Below are positions 1 through 5,716 of a DNA stretch of 5,974 nt, in pieces; within the stretch, counting starts at the first letter, position 1, and each line of letters starts with the position of its first letter. The stretch is from Sphingomonadaceae bacterium. Its GTDB lineage: Bacteria > Pseudomonadota > Alphaproteobacteria > Sphingomonadales > Sphingomonadaceae. The DNA lies in NCBI GenBank assembly GCA_013821585.1, contig JACDGO010000144.1:1-5974 (forward strand), written 5' to 3'. The position numbers and the translations under genes were made by a program. The notes beneath the pieces were generated by a model. That model saw only the letters and a list, made by a program, of their open reading frames with translations. It was not told the DNA's origin and made no database searches.

Positions 1-1
1 C

Positions 2-115
2 AAGACGATGACCTTTCTCACCGAACGCGTCCCAAAAAATTGGCCTGCTTACTGTGACTCGGTCACTGACAATTTCCGCGTCATCAATCCCTCAGATTTT
101 CGGGTTCTGACGTAG
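2..115 (+). other. Unassigned open frame entering from the left edge
   Basis: This frame is open from the window edge to a TAG at 113-115, giving about 37 residues with an internal ATG at 8-10. It could be the 3' end of an upstream gene. I do not recognise the peptide and it has no cysteine/histidine motif or membrane segment. An open run of this length in GC-rich DNA is not significant alone. It is not in frame with the dehydrogenase remnant that follows and shows no resemblance to the missing N-terminus of that enzyme. Confidence 0.15.
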
Positions 116-158
116 ACGGAGTATAGCGCGCGGTAATCCTCGACGAACGACCCTGGGT

Positions 159-923
159 ATGGATTTTGCTGGGGAGATTGAGAGCGTCGGTGCCGCGGTT
201 TCGGCGTTCAAGCCCGGTGATCGCGTATTCGGCATGTGCCCGCGAGCCAGGAACGGAGCTCAAGCCGAATATTTGTGCATGGCCGAAACCGGCGCGATCG
301 GAATCATGCCGGAAGGAACGCCCTTTAACGAAGCTCCGGTTTGCGAAGGCGCTTATTATGCAAACGCGAGCGTCAGCAAATTCTGCAAGCCGGGCGCCAA
401 GGCGCTGATCTACGGAGCGTCGGGCGCGATCGGCGTGGCCGCAGCGCAGCTTGCGAAATGCTACGGCGCGGACGTCACGGCGGTGGTGGCTGGACGGCAT
501 ATCGAAATGGCTAAGTCGCTCGGAGTGGATCGCGTAGTCGATTACGAAACAACCGAATTCCGTCAGCTTGGCAAAAACTTCGACTTCGTGCTCGATGCGG
601 TGGGAAAGATGGCTGTTTTCCAGTGGCGGCGGTTGGTCAATTCCGACGGCTTTTTCGCGGTTACCGATCTTGGACGTTGGGGGCAGGACATACCGTTCCT
701 GCTGTGGTCGGCCGTCACCAGAACCGGCAAGGCTTCGGTTCCTTTGCCGCAGCGCGGAACCGCCCAAACCTTCGTCAACTTTCTCGGTCAACTCATGGCG
801 ACAGGGCAATTCCGAGCGATCGTCGATCGGAGATACCCGCTTGATGAGATCGACGACGCCTATAGCTATGTTCAGACGGGACAAAAGACCGGCATCGTCG
901 TAATCGACGTCAAGCATTTGTGA
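159..923 (+). pseudogene. N-terminally truncated MDR-family NAD(P)-dependent alcohol dehydrogenase / quinone oxidoreductase
   Basis: The 254-residue frame matches the central and C-terminal part of medium-chain dehydrogenases of the quinone oxidoreductase type, which reduce or oxidise carbonyls, quinones or alcohols with NAD(P)H. It opens with MDFAGEIESVG and FKPGDRVFG (residues 1-25), which in intact enzymes lie about 60-80 residues into the catalytic domain. The Rossmann nucleotide site is YGASGAIGVAAAQLAK (85-100). DFVLDAVGK (142-150) and a closing PLDEIDDAYSYV...GIVVI segment follow. No zinc-site cysteine cluster is seen. The same frame extends upstream as PRRTTLG before MDF, still family-like, but is closed by TGA at 108-110. 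The other upstream frames hold no GroES-like N-terminal domain. There is no convincing ribosome binding site before the ATG at 159. I therefore infer a decayed or truncated gene. A short functional protein starting at 159 is less likely because it would lack much of the substrate domain. Confidence 0.65.
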
Positions 924-927
924 CGCC

Positions 928-977
928 GCCAGCGTCTGCTGTCCGCTTATTCCGAGGTGGGCAGACAACCCGCTGGC
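928..977 (+). repeat. Bulged inverted repeat after the dehydrogenase stop
   Basis: GCCAGC (928-933) pairs with GCTGGC (972-977), and GTCTGC (934-939) pairs with GCAGAC (961-966). Only an AACC(C) bulge interrupts the 3' arm. A further repeat, GAGGTGG (954-960) with CCACCTC (980-986), competes with it. The structure begins a few bases after the dehydrogenase stop codon and may end its transcript, but no run of T follows, so it is not a canonical intrinsic terminator. Confidence 0.35.
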
Positions 978-1058
978 CGCCACCTCAAGCTGCCGGGGAC
1001 GTCATCGGTCGCTTAGGCACGAGGCTAAGGAGTGCTCCGGTCGCTAAGCGAATCAAGG

Positions 1059-1096
1059 CGCTGCCGTTCCCTCACCGTGATGGTGGAACGGCAGCG
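1059..1096. terminator. Hairpin between convergent genes, possible bidirectional terminator
   Basis: CGCTGCCGTTCC (1059-1070) and GGAACGGCAGCG (1085-1096) form a perfect 12-bp stem around a 14-base loop. The hairpin lies between the 3' ends of the + strand dehydrogenase remnant and the - strand PEP-CTERM gene, about 30 bases past the latter's stop. Position and strength suggest transcription termination for either direction. Neither strand has a clear U-tract after the stem, so it may act only with Rho or as a 3'-end stabiliser. A separate 12-bp palindrome, GCTTCTAGAAGC, sits at 1113-1124. Confidence 0.45.
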
Positions 1097-1126
1097 TCTC
1101 GAGAAGCGAACTGCTTCTAGAAGCGA

Positions 1127-2035
1127 TTAGGCCACGACGAAGGCGGCCCGGCGGCGACGGCGCGTCATCGTACCGATGACACCGAAGCCGAGAATCGTCA
1201 TCGCCCAGGTCGCCGGCTCGGGAACGCCCGCCACGGCGGCGACTTCAAAGTTGAAGCTGTTCGATCCGCCCGCGCCAAAATTATAGGCGACGTTGTCGAT
1301 CCCGCCGAAGAACTGACCGTTCCATCCCGAGCCGATGCCGCTGCTGAGGCCATAGATTGCTGCGGCCGGATTGGCTGCGATCCATGCCGACAATGGATTG
1401 GTGAATGCGCCGGGATTTGTGAGGCTGCCGTTGTTGTTCCAGAACTGCGATCCAAGGCCGATATTCTCCGTCGTCCAGGCATCAGTCGCGACCGGCGTCA
1501 TGGCGATCTGATCGGCCGTCGATTCCTGATAATAGGGTTCGTAGATCAGCGCGGTGAACGGGTTGGACGCTCCCGGATTGACCATCAGGAGGCGCAGCGA
1601 CGCGGTCTGAATGCCGTTGTTTGTCGACGTCGATGCGCGGAACCAATCGTAGGCGGCCGACGTGAAGCTCGCGAGCGGGATCGGCGTCGCGAAATAATAT
1701 TCGAGGTCGGCTTTCGAATCGTTCGCCGTCAGGCCGGTGAACGCGACCGAGCCGTTGCCGCTGCGCGCGCGCTCGGTGGTGATGCCGACCGATGCGTTGC
1801 CGCCGACATTGTGCTGCGCCCACTGGTTCGTCGAAGGCGGGGCATCGGCGCGATTGGCGCCGCCGCCGGGGCCATTAACAGTCGTAACGGTCCCCGTCGC
1901 GCTGGTCGTCGTCGTCGCGACGCCGGCGCCGTAATTTCCATTCACGGGAGGAAGGTCCGTGTTGTTGACGGTCGTGGCGTGCGCCACACTCGTGGCGAGC
2001 AGCATCGCGGCGGTCGCAGAGAGAATGTTACGCAT
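1127..2035 (-). CDS. PEPxxWA-CTERM sorting domain-containing exported protein
   Basis: This 302-residue protein is built for export and surface sorting. It has an N-terminal signal peptide (MRNILSATAAMLLATSVAHA, residues 1-20, AxA-type cleavage). A polar, Asn/Ser/Gly/Thr-rich body follows, and the C-terminal tail is PEPATWAM (272-279), a short hydrophobic helix (280-291) and RRRRR (292-296). That tail is the alphaproteobacterial PEP-CTERM signal, which an exosortase recognises and cleaves. The body has no enzymatic motif I recognise. Its aromatic and Asn/Gly pattern (AYDWFRAS, FFGGIDNVAYNF) suggests an extracellular beta-sandwich, which is inference. The ATG start is supported by AGGGG nine bases upstream. 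No exosortase or polysaccharide gene lies in the window, so the sorting enzyme must be elsewhere. It is a single-gene unit, divergent from the nitronate monooxygenase and convergent with the dehydrogenase remnant. Confidence 0.9.
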   Translation of the reverse strand: MRNILSATAAMLLATSVAHATTVNNTDLPPVNGNYGAGVATTTTSATGTVTTVNGPGGGANRADAPPSTNQWAQHNVGGNASVGITTERARSGNGSVAFTGLTANDSKADLEYYFATPIPLASFTSAAYDWFRASTSTNNGIQTASLRLLMVNPGASNPFTALIYEPYYQESTADQIAMTPVATDAWTTENIGLGSQFWNNNGSLTNPGAFTNPLSAWIAANPAAAIYGLSSGIGSGWNGQFFGGIDNVAYNFGAGGSNSFNFEVAAVAGVPEPATWAMTILGFGVIGTMTRRRRRAAFVVA

Positions 2036-2070
2036 TTTTGTAAACCCCTGAATCCGATTGGATATTTTGC

Positions 2071-2083
2071 CCTAACGATTAGG
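2071..2083. promoter_or_regulatory. 13-base palindrome upstream of the PEP-CTERM gene
   Basis: CCTAA-CGA-TTAGG is a perfect 5+5 bp inverted repeat 36 bases before the PEP-CTERM start codon. Size and position fit a small operator or promoter-proximal protein site, but no second copy is seen and the binding factor is unknown. Confidence 0.25.
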
Positions 2084-2165
2084 ACCGCGTCGGCAAGTCC
2101 ATAAATGGGCCCGTCGTGTCGCTCTGGGACAGTGCTGACAAATTCGGCTAGAAACCACACGCGGA

Positions 2166-2196
2166 GGGGCGGTGGAAACCGGCCGTTGACCGCCCC
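2166..2196. repeat. GC-rich inverted repeat
   Basis: GGGGCGGT (2166-2173) and ACCGCCCC (2189-2196) form a perfect 8-bp stem with a 15-base loop that itself contains the palindrome CGGCCG. It lies in the divergent intergenic region about 155 bases before the monooxygenase start. No T-run follows, so it is not a canonical terminator. It could be a transcript leader structure or a chance GC-rich repeat. Confidence 0.3.
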
Positions 2197-2340
2197 GAGG
2201 CCTGGCATCCGACCGTATGGCGCGGCCGTGCAAACGGCGCGTTATGCAGTTCCGTGCGCGAAAGGCGACCAGCCGCTTACGGCCAGAACAGCTTCTTGAC
2301 GAACGAGAGCCACGGCTGTCCATTGCGAAATGCATTGAAT

Positions 2341-2346
2341 GGAGAG
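2341..2346 (+). promoter_or_regulatory. Ribosome binding site deciding the GTG start of the monooxygenase
   Basis: GGAGAG lies six bases before GTG 2353. No comparable purine-rich site precedes the alternative GTG at 2254, which supports the shorter protein. Confidence 0.6.
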
Positions 2347-2352
2347 TGCTCA

Positions 2353-3420
2353 GTGACCGTTCGCGACACGGTGGCGACGTTTTGCGGGCAGTTCGCGCTC
2401 GAGATCCCGGTCCTTCTCGCACCGATGGCCGGTGTGCCCGCACCGTCCCTTTCGGCGGCGGTGATGCAGGCGGGTGGGATGGGCGCTCTTGGCGCCCTAC
2501 TCTTCCAGCCAGATGAAATCGTCGAATGGGTTTCCACTGTGCGCGGCTTGGCTTCCGGTCCGTTCCAGCTGAATCTTTGGGTGCCCGATCCGAAACCCGC
2601 CCGTGATCCGGCCGCTGAGGTCAAGCTTCGACAATTCTTGGGCGAGTGGGGACCGCAAGTATCCCAATCAGCTGGGGATGCAGTTCCACCCGACTTCACG
2701 GCTCAGTTCGAAGCCATTTTGGAAGCCACTCCGGCCGCGATTTCCTCAGTTATGGGCCTGTTTCCGCCGGGGATGATCGCACGGCTCAAGCAAAAGAAGA
2801 TAACTTGGTTCGCCACTGTTTCAACGGTCGGCGAAGCGCTTGAGGCCGAGGCGCAAGGTGCTGACGCGATTATCGCGCAGGGAATGGAAGCCGGAGGACA
2901 TCGGGCCGCTTTCGAAGCCCAGAAGGCCGAGCAGGAACTTGTTGGCCTTTTCTCTCTCCTTCCAGCGGTGGTGGACGCGGTCCACATTCCGGTTGTCGCT
3001 ACTGGTGGAATTGCCGATGGACGAGGAATCGCCGCCGCCTTGACGCTAGGCGCCAGCGCGGTCCAGATCGGTACAGGATTTCTTAGATGCCCAGAGGCCG
3101 TAATTCATCCAGCCTGGGCCGCTGCCATTGCGAGGACTGCCCCTGAGGATACTCGCGTTAGCCGAGTCTTCAGCGGCCGAGCAGGACGGAGCATTACTAC
3201 CGCCTATGTTCGCGAGGCTTCGGCTCGAGATGCTCCTTGCCCGGCACCCTATCCGGTTCAGCGAGACCTCACGGCGGCGATGCGCAAAGCCGCCGAACGA
3301 ACCGGAGATGTGGAACGGATGCAGGCCTGGGCCGGGCAGTCTGCCGCGCTTGCTTCCGCCGAGCCAGCGACGACTCTGGCAAACCGGATATGGTCCGAAG
3401 CCAGTAACATTCTCACTTAG
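2353..3420 (+). CDS. Nitronate monooxygenase (2-nitropropane dioxygenase family)
   Basis: This 355-residue FMN-dependent TIM-barrel enzyme is predicted to oxidise alkyl nitronates such as propionate 3-nitronate, using O2. Family landmarks appear in order: PVLLAPMAGV (residues 19-28, FMN-binding first strand), GGMGALGALL (41-50), NLWVPDP (74-80), and QGMEAGGHRAAF (176-187) with the expected active-site histidine at 183. VVATGGIADGRGIAAALTLGA (214-234) and VQIGTGFL (237-244) bind the FMN phosphate, and WAGQSAAL (326-333) lies near the end. Length is normal for the family. I chose GTG 2353 because GGAGAG sits six bases upstream and the protein then begins just before the first barrel strand. The GTG at 2254 would add 33 residues unlike the family. 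Related flavoenzymes such as FabK-type enoyl reductases share the fold, so the substrate is not certain. The gene stands alone, convergent with yciI-like. Confidence 0.88.
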   Translation: MTVRDTVATFCGQFALEIPVLLAPMAGVPAPSLSAAVMQAGGMGALGALLFQPDEIVEWVSTVRGLASGPFQLNLWVPDPKPARDPAAEVKLRQFLGEWGPQVSQSAGDAVPPDFTAQFEAILEATPAAISSVMGLFPPGMIARLKQKKITWFATVSTVGEALEAEAQGADAIIAQGMEAGGHRAAFEAQKAEQELVGLFSLLPAVVDAVHIPVVATGGIADGRGIAAALTLGASAVQIGTGFLRCPEAVIHPAWAAAIARTAPEDTRVSRVFSGRAGRSITTAYVREASARDAPCPAPYPVQRDLTAAMRKAAERTGDVERMQAWAGQSAALASAEPATTLANRIWSEASNILT

Positions 3421-3506
3421 TCCGCTCCGCCGCAAATTCGTCCAAGTGCTGACACTCCGCGTACAGCCAATCGACGCCGCCCAAGAGGGCAAAAGCCAGT
3501 CGAAAG

Positions 3507-3845
3507 TTACGTATCTATCGCCACATGCAACGGCCAAACCTCGATGACTCCATGCGCGACGGCACAAGGTGATTCAGACGCGAGCTTTATCGCTTCCTGA
3601 AGGTTCGCCGCCTGGATCAGGGCGAAGCCGGCGATCGGCAAGTCCGCTTTGAGATAGGGACCTTCCTGTGTCTCAACGCCGGTATGGTCCGGATTTCGAA
3701 CTTGCACTGGTTGGCCCGCCATCCCCACAATAGCGCCTTCTCTTACCAGCTCTGCATCGTGGGCATGCGCGGCCTGACGAACTGGTTCGGGCGTCCGTTG
3801 ATAGCCGGCCTCATCGCCATATCCGATCGTGAGAAATTTCGGCAC
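3507..3845 (-). CDS. YciI/DGPF (YCII-related) family protein
   Basis: This small 112-residue protein has the alpha/beta ferredoxin-like YCII fold. It begins PKFLTIGYGDEAGY (first strand). After a helix with H27, H29 and D30 comes REGAIVGMAGQPVQVRN (35-51). The signature follows: EGPYLKADLPIAGFALIQAANLQEAIKLA (61-89), matching the DGPF-type 'GP..e.k..iaGf.lieA.dl.eAi.la' pattern, then SPCAVAHGVIEVWPL (92-106). Members often sit near ECF sigma factors or in catabolic loci, and their biochemical role is mostly unknown. The GTG at 3845 is preceded by GGAG in AGTGGAGAACG, and the residues after it match typical family starts (MPKFLTIGYG). An upstream in-frame ATG at 3968 would add 41 residues with no ribosome binding site and no family similarity. 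The gene converges on the nitronate monooxygenase with an 86-base gap. No sigma factor is nearby. Confidence 0.85.
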   Translation of the reverse strand: MPKFLTIGYGDEAGYQRTPEPVRQAAHAHDAELVREGAIVGMAGQPVQVRNPDHTGVETQEGPYLKADLPIAGFALIQAANLQEAIKLASESPCAVAHGVIEVWPLHVAIDT

Positions 3846-4189
3846 CGTTCTCCACTTTAATCTCAGCTTGCCACTAACAACCTGCGCCGATCGTGAAGGT
3901 TCAAACGTCAGCAATTGGTTGCGTGCCGCTGGTAATGAGACCGGCCGCTTTGGGCCAGATCTCGACATCCTGTGTCAAGCTATGGGCGGGGAGGGGATGA
4001 TGCTCTGGCACCTCGCCGCGTGATGACCGTCGCGGAGCCCGGGACGGTCGTCCGGTCAGTGCTGATGCCCGATGGGCTCGGTGCATGGCGGTAACCATGC
4101 GCATCCAACCTATTCGGCAGTGCGACCGGCGACCAAATAGGTCAGCTGCATTGTGGGACTTTCGTGGAAGGCGTGGATTAAAGGCGCAG
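3846..4189. other. Gap between the yciI-like gene and the oxidoreductase
   Basis: I find no gene in this 344-base stretch. The open frames crossing it are shadows or read-throughs. It holds two hairpins downstream of the oxidoreductase stop, a 7-bp inverted repeat GACCGTC/GACGGTC (4025-4031 and 4043-4049), and a perfect TTGACA on the - strand at 3973-3978 without a matching -10 box. The promoter of the yciI-like gene should lie here but is not evident. Confidence 0.4.
4083..4142 (-). terminator. Two stem-loops downstream of the oxidoreductase gene
   Basis: ACCTATT (4108-4114) pairs with AATAGGT (4136-4142), starting 48 bases after the oxidoreductase stop on the - strand. GCATGG (4083-4088) pairs with CCATGC (4095-4100) further on. 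They may mark the transcript end, but neither is followed by a U-tract and the first has a 21-base loop. Confidence 0.25.
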
Positions 4190-4843
4190 TCAGCCGCGCC
4201 ACGAACCTTCGGCAACGCTCGTTCCGGCGTCGGCGAGCTTGGCGGCCAACGCGTCCTTTTCCAGGCGGACGCAATAGGCCGGACGCGCGCGCTCGAACCG
4301 CCAGCCCTCGCGCAAGGGACCTGCATCGACGATGTCGTAGCCGAACTCGTCGAACAACGCGGCGACAATCGCCTTTGCATCGGCATCGTCGCCTGCGATC
4401 GGCAGCGCGCGGCGGTCGGGGGCGCCTCGCGGGCGGGCATCGGGGTCAATGTCACGCTCGAGGATCGCGTTCCAAGCCTTGACCACTTTTGCACCGGCGA
4501 AATGCCTCTGCACGATCTCGCTGGTCGTCGTTTCACCGCTGTCCAGGCCGGCGATACTCTCGTCGCGGCCCGGATAATAGTTGCAAGCGTCCATCACGAC
4601 CTTGCCGTCCAACATTGCCGGGTCGAGGTCGGGAATCGCGAAGAACGGCACCGCCAGCAGCCCGATATCGCCGATGCGAGCGGCATCCGCCGTAGTGCCG
4701 ACCTGGCACCCGACCGAAATCATCGTGCTCGTGAGCGTGCGCGGATGACGCGAGTTGCTCAGCATCACGTCGTGCCCATGGGCGACGGCAAGGCGGGCGA
4801 CGGCGCGCCCAATAAAGCCTGCGCCGATGATGCCGATCTTCAC
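4190..4843 (-). CDS. NADP-binding oxidoreductase, F420-dependent NADP reductase-like
   Basis: This 217-residue single-domain Rossmann protein belongs to the 'NADP oxidoreductase, coenzyme F420-dependent' family. It starts MKIGIIGAGFIG (GxGxxG at residues 7-12). SNSR (29-32) follows the second strand, where the Arg/Ser cluster normally holds the NADP 2'-phosphate. LLAVPFFAI (62-70), KVVMDACNYYPGRD (81-94), KVVKAWNAI (119-127), RALPIAGDD (145-153) and DAGPLREGWRFERARPAYC (173-191) complete the family pattern. In archaea and actinobacteria such proteins pass hydride between F420 and NADP. Sphingomonads are not generally F420 users, so another small substrate is likely and the name is only a fold label. 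The GTG start has AGGAGA six bases upstream. It reads in the same direction as tetR with a 74-base gap containing an inverted repeat and a -10-like box, so it may be an operon partner or a separately controlled target. Confidence 0.85.
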   Translation of the reverse strand: MKIGIIGAGFIGRAVARLAVAHGHDVMLSNSRHPRTLTSTMISVGCQVGTTADAARIGDIGLLAVPFFAIPDLDPAMLDGKVVMDACNYYPGRDESIAGLDSGETTTSEIVQRHFAGAKVVKAWNAILERDIDPDARPRGAPDRRALPIAGDDADAKAIVAALFDEFGYDIVDAGPLREGWRFERARPAYCVRLEKDALAAKLADAGTSVAEGSWRG

Positions 4844-4866
4844 GAGCCCTCTCCTATGCTTGGCGG

Positions 4867-4909
4867 TCTATATCGATCCTCGCCGCGACACGGTCGAACG
4901 TGTCGGCGG
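4867..4909 (-). promoter_or_regulatory. Inverted repeat with -10-like box upstream of the oxidoreductase
   Basis: CGACACG (4886-4892) and CGTGTCG (4899-4905) form a perfect 7-bp inverted repeat with a 6-base spacer. Alternatively it pairs as CCGC-GACACG with CGTGTC-(G)-GCGG over 4883-4909, with one bulged base. On the - strand TATAGA (4867-4872) is a fair -10 box, and the corresponding -35 position would fall inside the repeat. This suggests an operator over a promoter for the oxidoreductase. A hairpin ending the tetR transcript is an alternative, but no U-tract follows. Confidence 0.4.
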
Positions 4910-4917
4910 TCAACCGG

Positions 4918-5556
4918 TCAAGGCTTGACGCGGCTTTCGAGCCCGTGAAGACTGACTGCTCTGATGGCGTCCATGAGCCGATCGACGGTCATGTCTCGCG
5001 GAACCCATTTGGCGAGCCAGATGAGCATGCCTAGCAGAAGCTGAACGACGAGCGCCGGTTCGCAGGATACGATCGAGCCGTCCTTGATGCCTTGACAGAA
5101 AAAACACTCCAGTCTCTCGGTCAATCGCGCCGCCCAAGCATCGATGGCTTTACGCTCGCGAGCATCGAGATAGGAATGGTCGCCAAAGTAAAGCTGGGGA
5201 CCGTTCTCAACGGAATCGTCGAGCATTCGCTCGATGAAATGCCGGAGCTTGCCGAGGCCGTCCCTGTTGCTCTGCTCAACTTCCCTGAGCAGCTGTTCGA
5301 AGCGTTCGAGCGACCGCACATGGCACGCGTACACCAGAGCCTGCTTGTCGTGGAAATAGTAATAGAGTGAGGCGTCGCGAAGCCCGAGGGATTTCGCGAT
5401 CTCCGTCATCGTCGCCTGCGCATAGCTCTTTGCGTTGATGATCTCGATCGCCGTGCGAATGATCGCGTCCCGCTTGCCCGCCGACTTGACGCTCCGCGAA
5501 ATCGGCTTGCCGCTCCTCACGCGCGCTCGCGCCGGCGGAGCTAACGCGGTGGCCAC
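4918..5556 (-). CDS. TetR/AcrR-family transcriptional regulator
   Basis: This 212-residue DNA-binding regulator has a basic N-terminal tail (residues 1-28) followed by the TetR helix-turn-helix domain. The domain runs from KRDAIIRTAIEIINAKSYAQ (28-47) through MTEIAKSLGLRDASLYYYFHDKQAL (50-74), where LYYYF is the typical recognition-helix end. The rest is a helical ligand/dimer domain containing FGDHSYLDARERKAID (124-139) and a hydrophobic helix LLLGMLIWLAKW (173-184). Such proteins usually repress nearby genes until a small molecule binds. The GTG start at 5556 has no clear ribosome binding site. The frame stays open upstream to a TAG at 5635-5637 without an ATG, so the exact start is uncertain. 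It is divergent from the TonB receptor and precedes the F420 reductase-like gene on the same strand, so both are plausible targets. The ligand is unknown. Confidence 0.92.
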   Translation of the reverse strand: MATALAPPARARVRSGKPISRSVKSAGKRDAIIRTAIEIINAKSYAQATMTEIAKSLGLRDASLYYYFHDKQALVYACHVRSLERFEQLLREVEQSNRDGLGKLRHFIERMLDDSVENGPQLYFGDHSYLDARERKAIDAWAARLTERLECFFCQGIKDGSIVSCEPALVVQLLLGMLIWLAKWVPRDMTVDRLMDAIRAVSLHGLESRVKP

Positions 5557-5622
5557 GGTGGAGTTTGTTTGAGCCGCATTGACCGACTCTAACTTCTCGC
5601 GACCGCCCAGGCAAACCCGTCG

Positions 5623-5653
5623 AGATTCTATTTTCTAGGTTGCCATAGAATCT
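5623..5653. promoter_or_regulatory. Perfect 9+9 bp inverted repeat, candidate TetR operator
   Basis: AGATTCTAT (5623-5631) and ATAGAATCT (5645-5653) are perfect inverted copies separated by 13 bases. The repeat is AT-rich in GC-rich surroundings. It overlaps the -35 box and spacer of the receptor promoter, and on the other strand TAGAAT (5625-5630), a 5-of-6 -10 hexamer for tetR, lies inside the left arm. This is the geometry expected of an autoregulating divergent repressor. Binding by the neighbouring TetR protein is inference. A direct repeat TCTAGGT at 5634-5640 and 5651-5657 is superimposed. Confidence 0.5.
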
Positions 5654-5668
5654 AGGTGTCATTAGAAA
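5640..5668 (+). promoter_or_regulatory. Sigma70-like promoter of the TonB-dependent receptor
   Basis: TTGCCA (5640-5645, five of six to consensus) and TAGAAA (5663-5668, four of six) are separated by the ideal 17 bases. Transcription would start near 5675, giving a leader of roughly 40 bases before ATG 5717. The boxes overlap the inverted repeat at 5623-5653. Confidence 0.55.
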
Positions 5669-5677
5669 GTGCGGTGC

Positions 5678-5696
5678 GAGCCGGGCAACACGGCTC
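5678..5696 (+). repeat. Hairpin in the receptor leader
   Basis: GAGCCG (5678-5683) and CGGCTC (5691-5696) form a 6-bp stem with a 7-base loop in the predicted 5' leader, ending about 20 bases before the receptor start codon. It leaves the ribosome binding site free, so it may stabilise the transcript. A regulatory role is speculative. Confidence 0.3.
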
Positions 5697-5716
5697 TTGA
5701 AAATGGGAGAGGAACG

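Larger units (their letters stand above)
2036..2352. other. Divergent intergenic region, PEP-CTERM gene / nitronate monooxygenase
   Basis: This 317-base stretch separates two divergently read genes and should contain both promoters. I see the ribosome binding site of the PEP-CTERM gene near 2045-2049 and a 13-base palindrome CCTAACGATTAGG at 2071-2083. There is also a GC-rich inverted repeat at 2166-2196. I could not find a convincing -35/-10 pair for either gene. The monooxygenase frame is open upstream to another GTG at 2254, but nothing in that extension looks like protein of this family. Confidence 0.4.

Noticed and set aside
84..983. Long - strand open frame of 299 codons
   Set aside because: It is antisense to the MDR dehydrogenase remnant, whose + strand translation shows clear family motifs, while this one shows none.
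3479..3490. GCCC-AAGA-GGGC mini-hairpin between the monooxygenase and yciI-like genes
   Set aside because: A 4-bp stem without a T-run is too weak to call a terminator.
3046..3567. - strand open frame of 173 codons
   Set aside because: It overlaps the 3' half of the nitronate monooxygenase in antisense and has no recognisable motif.
3846..3968. N-terminal extension of the yciI-like protein to ATG 3968
   Set aside because: The 41 extra residues do not resemble the family and there is no ribosome binding site, whereas GTG 3845 has GGAG and a family-typical start.
3973..3978. Perfect TTGACA on the - strand upstream of the yciI-like gene
   Set aside because: No -10-like hexamer is found 16-18 bases downstream, so it is probably chance.
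4085..4948. Long + strand open frame of 287 codons
   Set aside because: It is antisense to the NADP-binding oxidoreductase and runs into tetR. The translation is Arg/Ala-rich with no domain, typical of a GC-rich shadow.
5541..5579. A 12-residue - strand leader frame (MRLKQTPPWPPR) overlapping the tetR GTG start
   Set aside because: It could be a translational coupling peptide, but it is too short and lacks a clear ribosome binding site or any conservation evidence.
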